Source of the DNA: CAMLHU01 sp031393795
Lineage (GTDB): Bacteria; Gemmatimonadota; Gemmatimonadetes; Gemmatimonadales; GWC2-71-9
Direction of reading: 5' to 3'
Assembly: GCA_031393795.1 (NCBI GenBank)
Contig: JANMWE010000198.1
Location: 1-14,402, forward strand
Length of the DNA: 14,402 bases
Position numbers and translations under genes: made by a program. This document shows positions 1 to 6,265 of this stretch, in pieces; the first letter of the stretch is position 1; every line of letters starts with the position of its first letter. Below the pieces are notes generated by a model. That model was given only the letters and a program-made list of their open reading frames with translations, had not been told where the DNA came from and did not search any database.

Positions 1-1027
1 CCGCCGGCTCAGCCACCCGCCGCCCGATCACCTCGGCGATGGCGCGCACCTCGCGCATCATCTTCTCGAACTGCTCGGGGGCAAGGGTCTGCGCGCCGTC
101 GGAGAGGGCCCGCTCCGGCTGGGGATGCACTTCCACCAGGAGGCCGTCCGCCCCGGCCGCGATCGCGGCCCGCGCCATCGGCGGGACGAATTCGCGGAGC
201 CCGGTGCCGTGGCTCGGATCGGCGAGGATCGGCAGGTGCGAGAGCTTCCGCACGACCGGGATGGCCGAGAGGTCGAACAGGTTCCGAGTCTGGGAGTCGA
301 AGCTCCGGATGCCCCTTTCACAGAGGATCACGTCCGGATTCCCCTCGGCCAGGATGTACTCGGCCGAGAGGAGGAGCTCCTGGATCGTGGCGGAGAGGCC
401 CCGCTTGAGGAGGACCGGCTTCTTGAGCTTCCCGGCCCGCTTGAGCAGGGAATAGTTCTGCATGTTGCGGGCGCCGATCTGGATGATGTCGGCGTGCTCG
501 GCCACGAGGTCGGCCCCTTCGGGGTCCATCGCCTCGGTGACGATCAGGAGCCCGGTCTCCTCCCGCGCCTTGGCCAGAAGCTTCAGGCCCGGGAGGCCGA
601 GCCCCTGGAAGGAGTACGGGGAGCTGCGGGGCTTGTAGGCGCCGCCGCGAAGGACCGTGGCCCCCGCGTCACGCACCGCGTGGGCCGAGGCGATGATCTG
701 GGCCTCGGACTCGACGGCACAGGGACCCGCCATCACCACGACCTCCTCGCCGCCGATGGTGAGCCCACCGGGGAGGCGGATCACGGTCGGCTCCTGCTTC
801 CATTCGCGGGAGGCCTGCTTGTACGGGGGGGTGACGTGCAGGCACTCATACACGCCGGCCAAGGCCGCGAGGCGGTCGCCATCGACCCGGCCATCGTTGC
901 CGACGACTCCGACGGTCGTGCGCTGCCGCCCCGGCATCGGCCGGGCCTGATATCCCATCTGTTCGATGACGGTCACGACGCCCCGGATCTCCTCCTCGGT
1001 GGCGTCGTGCCGCATGATGACGAGCAT
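1..1027 (-). CDS. aroF: 3-deoxy-7-phosphoheptulonate (DAHP) synthase, class I-beta, C-terminus cut by window edge
   Basis: This enzyme condenses phosphoenolpyruvate with erythrose-4-phosphate, the first step of the shikimate pathway to aromatic amino acids, in the cytosol. I read 342 codons from ATG at 1027 to the window edge without a stop. Residues 1-68 form the small ferredoxin-like regulatory domain of the Thermotoga maritima type, and 80-340 form the TIM barrel. Visible motifs are GPCAVES (101-107), the phosphate-binding LRGGAYKPRSSPYSFQG (126-142), LCERGIRSF (235-243), DPSHG (270-274) and EVHPQPERALSDG (299-311). The expected metal ligands are C103, H273, E299 and D310. The T. maritima enzyme is about 338 residues, so only a few C-terminal residues should be missing. 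GAGGGG lies 5 nt before the ATG. The N-terminal domain suggests feedback control by an aromatic amino acid (inference). A fused chorismate mutase beyond the edge cannot be excluded. Confidence 0.95.
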   Translation of the reverse strand, partial: MLVIMRHDATEEEIRGVVTVIEQMGYQARPMPGRQRTTVGVVGNDGRVDGDRLAALAGVYECLHVTPPYKQASREWKQEPTVIRLPGGLTIGGEEVVVMAGPCAVESEAQIIASAHAVRDAGATVLRGGAYKPRSSPYSFQGLGLPGLKLLAKAREETGLLIVTEAMDPEGADLVAEHADIIQIGARNMQNYSLLKRAGKLKKPVLLKRGLSATIQELLLSAEYILAEGNPDVILCERGIRSFDSQTRNLFDLSAIPVVRKLSHLPILADPSHGTGLREFVPPMARAAIAAGADGLLVEVHPQPERALSDGAQTLAPEQFEKMMREVRAIAEVIGRRVAEPA

Positions 1028-1080
1028 TCGGACCCCTCGGAGACGAAAACAGCGGGGCCCGCGAGGCACCCGCTTGCTTA

Positions 1081-1109
1081 AGCGTATACTGGTGTTGGGC
1101 TTACGTCCA
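1081..1109 (-). promoter_or_regulatory. weak candidate promoter for the DAHP synthase gene
   Basis: On the minus strand TGGACG (1109-1104) and TACGCT (1086-1081) are 17 nt apart. They match the -35 and -10 consensus at 4/6 and 3/6 positions. An overlapping TATACG (1088-1083) is a better -10 but gives only a 15-nt spacer. A start near 1074 would leave a leader of about 47 nt that contains the GAGGGG ribosome binding site. The support is position and weak consensus only. Confidence 0.3.
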
Positions 1110-1143
1110 GCGTTGAACTATCATCTTCAAGGGACCGGGCGCC

Positions 1144-1224
1144 AGCCGAGGGACCGCCCTTCGGGCGGTCCTCAATAGGGATCTTGCGAGGTAGAAGGAC
1201 CGCCCGAAGGGCGGTCCCTCGGCT
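1144..1224. repeat. nested palindrome: 31-nt perfect inverted repeat, each arm itself a hairpin
   Basis: Bases 1144-1174 are the exact reverse complement of 1194-1224, with 19 nt between them. Inside each arm lies a second perfect palindrome: GGACCGCCC, a 3-nt loop, then GGGCGGTCC (1151-1171 with loop TTC; 1197-1217 with loop GAA). The region can therefore fold as one long hairpin or as two short ones, on either strand. It begins 43 nt after the smc stop codon, so it may end the smc transcript or protect its 3' end. On the minus strand no U-run follows the stem, so a classical intrinsic terminator is not shown. The rest of the 1028-1267 gap holds only the weak promoter and RBS of the next gene. 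Confidence 0.85.
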
Positions 1225-1267
1225 TCGCCTCCAATGGCGCGCGCGTCGCTCGGGAGCGGTTGGTCGG

Positions 1268-4200
1268 CTACGCCGCCACATTCTCCCCCAACCGCACCCC
1301 CACGATCGTGCTGACCCCCGGCTCCTGCATCGTGACGCCGTACACCGCATCGGCCGCCTGCATCGTGCGCGGGTTGTGGGTGATCACGATGAACTGGGTC
1401 GAGACCTTGAACTCGTCGAGCAGCTTGGTGAAGCGCCCCACGTTGGCGTCGTCGAGCGGGGCGTCCACCTCGTCCATCAGGCAGAAGGGGCTCGGCTTGG
1501 TCAGGTAGATCGCGACGAGCAGGGAGGTGGCCACCAGGGTCCGCTCGCCCGAGCTCAGCAGGTGGATCCGCTGGGTCCGCTTGCCGCGCGGGGCGGCGTG
1601 GATCTCGATCTCGCTCTCGAGCGGGTCATCCGGGGTCGCCAGGTGCAGCTCGCACTCGCCGCCGCCGAAGAGGGTCTGGAACACCTTGTGGAAGTTGAGG
1701 CGGATGGACTCGAACGTCTCGACGAACATCGTCTTGGCGGTGCCGTCGATCTCCCGGATGGCCTGCTGCAGCGACTGGCGGCCGGCCACGAGGTCGTCCC
1801 GCTGGGCGATGAGGAACTCCAGCCGCTTCGATTCCTCGGCGTACTCCTCGAACGCCAGCGCATTGACCGGGCCGATCTGCTCGAGTTGGTCGATGATGCG
1901 GGCCGACTCGTTCTCGAGCGATTCGAGGTCGAGATCGAGCACCGGGGCGTCGGCCAGCAGCTGGGCGATCGGCTTCCGCCACTCTGCTTCGATCCGCTCG
2001 ACGATGTTCCGTCGCCGGCCCGAGAGCTCGGTGGCCTCGAGCGCGAGGGTATGGTGCTCCTCGGTCATCGTCTCGACCGCGTGACGGCCGGCGCTGAGCG
2101 CCTGCTCGGCGGAGATCAGGGCCGCCTCGGCCTCCCCCGCGCCGATCTCGACGTCGGTGGCGGCGGCTTCGAGCTCGAGCAGGGCGACCAGGCGCTCAGC
2201 CCGCTGCTCTCCCTGCTCGGCGCGCTGGGTGTCGAGCTGCTGGATGTCGGCGTCGAGACGACCGAGCTCGTCGGCCAGTGCCTGGAGGAGGCCCTGGGCT
2301 TCGGCCACGGTGCGCCCGGCCCGCTCGTCCCGCTCGGTGGCCGATTGCAGGCGCGCGGCCACCTGGGCCTCCTGCACCTGCCAATGCACGCGGGCCTCGC
2401 GCGCACCCTCCTGGTCTCCCTCGAGGGTGGTCAGCCGCACGCGCGCCTCGGCGAGCGACTCGTCGTGCTTCACCCGGGCCAGGTCACCTGCGGTGAGCGA
2501 CTGGTCGATCTCGGTGAGCCGGCGCTCTGCCTTGCTGAGGCGCTCCTGGGCCACGACCCCCTGGCGTTCGAGCTCGGTCAGATCGCGGGTGAGGGTCCCG
2601 ACCACCCGGGTGAGGTCCTCACGTTGCGCGCTGGCGGTGCGTTCGGCCTCCCGCGCCTGTTCGGCCCCCTGGGTCGCGAGTTCGAGCGCACCCTCCAGTT
2701 CGGCCAGGCGGGCGACGGTGTGGGCGAGGGCAGCGTCGGCCGCGGCCAGCCGGGCCTCGGTCGTGATCAACTCGGCGCCGAGGGACTCGAGGTCGGCGCG
2801 GCGACGGAGCGGACCCTGCTGAGCCTGGCCGGTCGAGAGGTAGACGGCGCCATTGGGACGCTGCAGCGCCCGACCGGCGGGGTCGAGCACCTCGGAACCT
2901 GCAACGAGGGCCTGGACCCAGCTGGTCGCCGGTTCGAGCATCTGCAGGCCGTGGCCGATGTTCCGCCCGGCGCCGCTGGTCGGTCCCGGATGGATCGGGA
3001 GGAGCACCAATGCGCCGGGCTGTGCTTCCTGATGCCAGGCGAGGATGGCGCTCACCGCGGCCCGATCGCGCACCAGCACCGCGTGGAGCCACTCCCCCAG
3101 GAGCCGCTCCGCCAGGTCGGCATCTTCGCGGCTGGTCGTGATGAAGTCGGAGAGGGGACCGAGCACCGCGTCGCCGAACCGTTCCCGGGCGGCGAGGAGC
3201 GCCGAGGCCCCGGGGGCGAGTCCGACACGGTCGCGCTCCAGGTCGGCCAGCGCCTGACGGCGGGCGCTCACCTGGGCCAGCGTTTCTTCCGCCGAACGCT
3301 TGTCGGAACGCTCCAGCGCCTCCCGCCGGCGGGCCTCGGCGACCTCGTGGCGTGCGCTTTCGGCCCGCTGGGCCGCCTGGCGGGATTCCTGCGCGGCGCG
3401 CTCCGAGGCCGCGCCCGCTTCGTCGCGGCGGTGTTCGACGCCCGCGAGCTCGTTCCGGAGCTGGGCCTGCCGTGTCTCCGCGTGGCCCGCCTGCTCACGC
3501 AGCGATTGCAGGTCGCGCTCGAGCGCGCTCCGCTCTCCCTCGAGGGCGTGGAGCGTGGTGACGTGCCGCTGGACCTCTTCCTCGAGCTGACGCACCATCT
3601 GTCGCGCCTGGGCCAGTTGGTCGCGGACGGTCTGCTCGGCCGCGGTGCGAGTGCCGAGTTCCCCCTGGATCCGGGCGTGCTCGGCGAGGGAGGCACGGCG
3701 CTCTTCGGCCGCGGCCTCACGCTCGCGACCGGCCGAGACGATGCGGGCCTCGAGTGCGTTCCGTTCTTCGCCAGCGCGGAGTTTCCGGTTGGCGGCATTG
3801 GCGAGGCGCTCGGCTGCGAGGGCCAGGTCGCCGTCGAGGCGGCCGAGCTCCACGCGCACGGTGCCGAGGCGGCGGACGATCTCGGTCCGTTCGGCTTCGA
3901 CGGAGGCGCGGCCGCGCGCCGCTTCCTCGCGGGCGTGCTCCTGGCCCACGAGCGCTTCGCGCGCGGCGGGGAGATCGCTGTTCAGCGCTTCGCGCCGGGT
4001 GCCGTGGTGGGCGAGGCGCTCTTCGATCCCTTCCAGCTGCCGGCGGGCGAGGGTGAGCTGCACCGAGAACTTCTCTTCCATCAGCTTGGTGTGCCGCTCC
4101 GCCTTTCCCTTCTGCCGGGCGAGGGAGCGGATCTGGCTCTGGACCTCGGCGATGAGGTCCTCGACCCGCTGCAGGTCCTGGGCGGTCTCTTCCAGGCGGC

Positions 4201-4735
4201 GCTCGGTGCTGTGCTTGCGGTCGCGATAGAGCCCGATCCCCGCGGCTTCCTCGAAGAGCGACCGGCGCTCTTCGGCGCGGTCGGAAAGGAGGCGGTCGAT
4301 CGCCTTGGCCTCGATGACGACGCCTGCGTCCGACCCGAGGCCGGTGCCGCGGATCAGGTCCTGGATGTCACGGAGGCGGACGGGGGAGTTGTTGAGGAGG
4401 TAGTCTGACTGGCCGGAACGGGAGAGGCGCCGGGTGATGACCACTTCCTTGTAGGAGATGGGGAGGTCGCCGTCGGTGTTGTCGAGGAAGAGGGAGACCT
4501 CGGAGACGTTCACCGGCCGCCGTCCCGCCGAGCCCTGGAAGATCACGTCCTCCATCTTGCCGCCGCGGAGCAGGCGGGCCGACTGCTCACCGAGCACCCA
4601 GCGCACCGCGTCCGAGACGTTCGACTTGCCGCACCCGTTGGGGCCCACGATGGCGGTGACGCCGTGGCCGAAGTCGAGCGTCACCGTGTCGGCGAACGAC
4701 TTGAATCCCGAGAGCTCCAGCTTGGAGAGCTTCAT
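1268..4735 (-). CDS. smc: chromosome partition ATPase SMC
   Basis: SMC is the ATPase of the bacterial condensin that, with ScpA and ScpB, extrudes and organises chromosomal loops. At 1155 residues it has the usual length and order: N-terminal head with Walker A GPNGCGKS (31-38) and R57; coiled coil about 170-500; hinge about 505-650; coiled coil about 650-990; C-terminal head with signature LSSGE (1060-1064), Walker B CLMDE (1085-1089), a D-loop beginning APLDDAN, and ITHN. Two motif positions are odd. The Q-loop reads VVIEAKAID (139-147), with A143 where Bacillus subtilis SMC has glutamine, and the signature has Ser for the first Gly of LSGGE. The start ATG (4735-4733) overlaps the stop of the upstream lipoprotein gene as TGATG, with AGAGG 7 nt before it, so translation is probably coupled. 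scpA and scpB are not in the window. Confidence 0.97.
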   Translation of the reverse strand: MKLSKLELSGFKSFADTVTLDFGHGVTAIVGPNGCGKSNVSDAVRWVLGEQSARLLRGGKMEDVIFQGSAGRRPVNVSEVSLFLDNTDGDLPISYKEVVITRRLSRSGQSDYLLNNSPVRLRDIQDLIRGTGLGSDAGVVIEAKAIDRLLSDRAEERRSLFEEAAGIGLYRDRKHSTERRLEETAQDLQRVEDLIAEVQSQIRSLARQKGKAERHTKLMEEKFSVQLTLARRQLEGIEERLAHHGTRREALNSDLPAAREALVGQEHAREEAARGRASVEAERTEIVRRLGTVRVELGRLDGDLALAAERLANAANRKLRAGEERNALEARIVSAGREREAAAEERRASLAEHARIQGELGTRTAAEQTVRDQLAQARQMVRQLEEEVQRHVTTLHALEGERSALERDLQSLREQAGHAETRQAQLRNELAGVEHRRDEAGAASERAAQESRQAAQRAESARHEVAEARRREALERSDKRSAEETLAQVSARRQALADLERDRVGLAPGASALLAARERFGDAVLGPLSDFITTSREDADLAERLLGEWLHAVLVRDRAAVSAILAWHQEAQPGALVLLPIHPGPTSGAGRNIGHGLQMLEPATSWVQALVAGSEVLDPAGRALQRPNGAVYLSTGQAQQGPLRRRADLESLGAELITTEARLAAADAALAHTVARLAELEGALELATQGAEQAREAERTASAQREDLTRVVGTLTRDLTELERQGVVAQERLSKAERRLTEIDQSLTAGDLARVKHDESLAEARVRLTTLEGDQEGAREARVHWQVQEAQVAARLQSATERDERAGRTVAEAQGLLQALADELGRLDADIQQLDTQRAEQGEQRAERLVALLELEAAATDVEIGAGEAEAALISAEQALSAGRHAVETMTEEHHTLALEATELSGRRRNIVERIEAEWRKPIAQLLADAPVLDLDLESLENESARIIDQLEQIGPVNALAFEEYAEESKRLEFLIAQRDDLVAGRQSLQQAIREIDGTAKTMFVETFESIRLNFHKVFQTLFGGGECELHLATPDDPLESEIEIHAAPRGKRTQRIHLLSSGERTLVATSLLVAIYLTKPSPFCLMDEVDAPLDDANVGRFTKLLDEFKVSTQFIVITHNPRTMQAADAVYGVTMQEPGVSTIVGVRLGENVAA

Positions 4736-6108
4736 CAGCGGGCCTCTGGCAGGTACAGGAAGTAGGGCTGGCCCAGGCGGGTCCCGGCCGAGTCGGCCGC
4801 TTCACGCGAGGGGTAGGGGCCGAGCACCACGCGATAGAACTCGTCCTGCCTCTTGGGACGGATCACCGAGGCGGGAAGGCCTTGCGACTTCATCTTGTTG
4901 GCGAGCTCCTCGGCCCACGCCGGATTCTGCGAGGAGCTCAGTTGCACGTACACGACGGCGCGATCGCCGGCCGCGGCCTGCGCGACGGTGCTGTCGGGTT
5001 CTGCGACGGCACCCGCTTCCGAGCGCGGCGCCCAGTCGAGCACCTGCCAGAGATCGGCCGCGCCCCCTTTGATCCGGCCCGACTGGGTGAACTCCGCGTC
5101 GAAGAGATCGTAGCTCACGACGTCGGTCCCTTCACGCACGAGGAGCCAGCGCCCGGCCGCCAAGGTGGGGAGGTCGCCCCGCCAGGTGGTGTTGAAGGAG
5201 CCGAGGAATTCGCTCTTCACCACATCGAGCACCCAGACCGAGTCGCCTTGGGCGGGCCGGACCAGGAGGAAGCGACCGAGGGGATCGGGACGGAGGTCGA
5301 TGGCGGGGGCCGGGATCTCGATCGTGCCGAGGCGGCCGAGGCTGTAGCGGTCGAAGCGTTGGACCTCTTCGTTGCCCTCGGCGACCGCGTAGAGCCGGTG
5401 GCCGGATGGGGAGAAGGCGAGCGCCGCGGGCTTCCCGCCGATGTCGAGGCTGCGCCGGGGATGGGTCGCGGTCGGCTCGAAGAGTTCGACCTCGTCCCCC
5501 TTGGTGGCCGCGAGCAGGTCGCCCCAGCGGGTGTGCACCATCCCGGTGACCGGGAATTCCTCGCGACGGGGGGCCTGCCCCTGCCGGATGATGACGAGCC
5601 CTGAATCGCCGGCGACGAGGGCGTACACCTGGTCGGTCCCGGTGCCGATGAGCGCGATGGGGATGGCCGGGAGCTTCCCGGGATAGGCGGTCGGGAGGCG
5701 GCCGGTGACGCTGGTCAGGGTCCGGTCGCGCGCGACGGCGTAGATGGCCCCGTCGGGTCCCGCGTCGGCCACCGCGATATCGGCCAGGAAGGGGCGGCTC
5801 CGGCCGGACTCGAGGTCGAGGGCGACCACACCGTCCTTGGAATCGAGGGCGAATGCCTGCCGCTGGTCGATATCCGCGCCGACCACCCGCTTGAGGGCCG
5901 GGGTGGTCCCGCGGGCCTCCCAGAGCGCCGGCTGAAGCGTGGGAAATCGATAGAGGGTGGGGCTCCCGCCGGCCGTCGGCCAGCGCAGGAGGGAGATCGC
6001 CACGACCTGACGCCCTTCGGCATCGGGGATCTGCGGGGGGCCACCAGAGCCGCAGGCGGCGAGGCCGGCGATGAGGAGGAGGGAGGCGTGCCGCACGGGT
6101 GGGATCAC
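4735..6108 (-). CDS. lipoprotein with beta-propeller-like body and C-terminal SPOR domain
   Basis: I do not know a named homologue. Residues 1-19 are a lipoprotein signal: two basic residues (R6, H7), a hydrophobic stretch and lipobox LAAC with C19. G20 after the cysteine is not the Asp inner-membrane retention signal of enterobacteria. Residues of about 35-345 contain repeated short beta-strand patterns (for example LAFSPSGHRLYAVAEG) like a YVTN/WD40-type propeller. Residues 384-453 match the SPOR fold (VYVQLSSS at the start, FYRVVLGPYPSREAADS near the end), a domain known to bind peptidoglycan glycan stripped of stem peptides at division sites. The start is GTG at 6108; no Shine-Dalgarno precedes it, and a promoter is placed so that transcription begins at this GTG. 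The stop overlaps the smc start. A role in envelope-septum function is inference. Confidence 0.85.
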   Translation of the reverse strand: MIPPVRHASLLLIAGLAACGSGGPPQIPDAEGRQVVAISLLRWPTAGGSPTLYRFPTLQPALWEARGTTPALKRVVGADIDQRQAFALDSKDGVVALDLESGRSRPFLADIAVADAGPDGAIYAVARDRTLTSVTGRLPTAYPGKLPAIPIALIGTGTDQVYALVAGDSGLVIIRQGQAPRREEFPVTGMVHTRWGDLLAATKGDEVELFEPTATHPRRSLDIGGKPAALAFSPSGHRLYAVAEGNEEVQRFDRYSLGRLGTIEIPAPAIDLRPDPLGRFLLVRPAQGDSVWVLDVVKSEFLGSFNTTWRGDLPTLAAGRWLLVREGTDVVSYDLFDAEFTQSGRIKGGAADLWQVLDWAPRSEAGAVAEPDSTVAQAAAGDRAVVYVQLSSSQNPAWAEELANKMKSQGLPASVIRPKRQDEFYRVVLGPYPSREAADSAGTRLGQPYFLYLPEAR

Positions 6109-6143
6109 GGCCCAAGTTTAGCGGATTGGGCGGGGCGGTTCAA
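6109..6143 (-). promoter_or_regulatory. promoter of the lipoprotein-smc operon, predicted leaderless
   Basis: On the minus strand TTGAAC (6143-6138, 4/6 match to the -35 consensus) is separated by exactly 17 nt from TAAACT (6120-6115, 4/6 match to the -10 consensus). Six bases later comes the GTG start codon at 6108, so the expected transcription start is the first base of that codon. This fits the missing ribosome binding site. The sequence matches are seen directly; transcription initiation is inferred. Confidence 0.6.
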
Positions 6144-6144
6144 T

Positions 6145-6241
6145 AGAGAAAAGGCGCGAAAGGCGCGGCAGGCGCGAAAGAGGGACCTGCCCGGTGCTAA
6201 GGTGGTCCCTCGATCCGCCTGCTCACTCGCCTTTCGCGCCT
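6145..6241 (-). terminator. likely intrinsic terminator of the long upstream operon
   Basis: Read on the minus strand, the GC-rich stem 6241-6228 with 6165-6152 encloses an inner 8-bp stem. It is followed directly by a pyrimidine, T-rich tail TTTTCTCT (6152-6145). It lies 24 nt past the stop codon of the surface-protein gene and just ahead of the next promoter. The stem is longer and its loop larger than in textbook terminators, so termination is likely but not certain. Confidence 0.55.
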
Positions 6242-6259
6242 AGCGCGCCTAACGCGCCT
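6152..6259. repeat. inverted arrays of 9-nt AGGCGCGNN units (element B)
   Basis: On the plus strand three units follow each other exactly every 9 nt: 6152-6160, 6161-6169 and 6170-6178. On the minus strand four units face them: 6259-6251, 6250-6242, 6241-6233 and a variant AGGCGAGTG at 6232-6224. The invariant part is AGGCGCG and the last two bases vary. The two arrays form a perfect 14-bp inverted repeat (6152-6165 with 6228-6241). Inside it is a second stem GAGGGACC/GGTCCCTC (6180-6187 with 6204-6211). The element lies between the stop codon at 6266 and the promoter at 6143, and it shares its unit with the element at 13781-13902. Confidence 0.85.
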
Positions 6260-6265
6260 TCGAGC

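Noticed and set aside
1184..4408. A 1074-codon open frame on the plus strand opposite smc
   Set aside because: It lies wholly within the antisense of a certain smc gene. Its product is monotonous (Gly, Leu, Arg, Glu-rich) and has no recognisable domain. Long antisense frames are expected in GC-rich coding sequence where the third codon position is mostly G or C.
6152..6259. Element B as a CRISPR array
   Set aside because: Units are 9 nt and directly abutting with no spacers, they occur in both orientations, and no cas gene is present.
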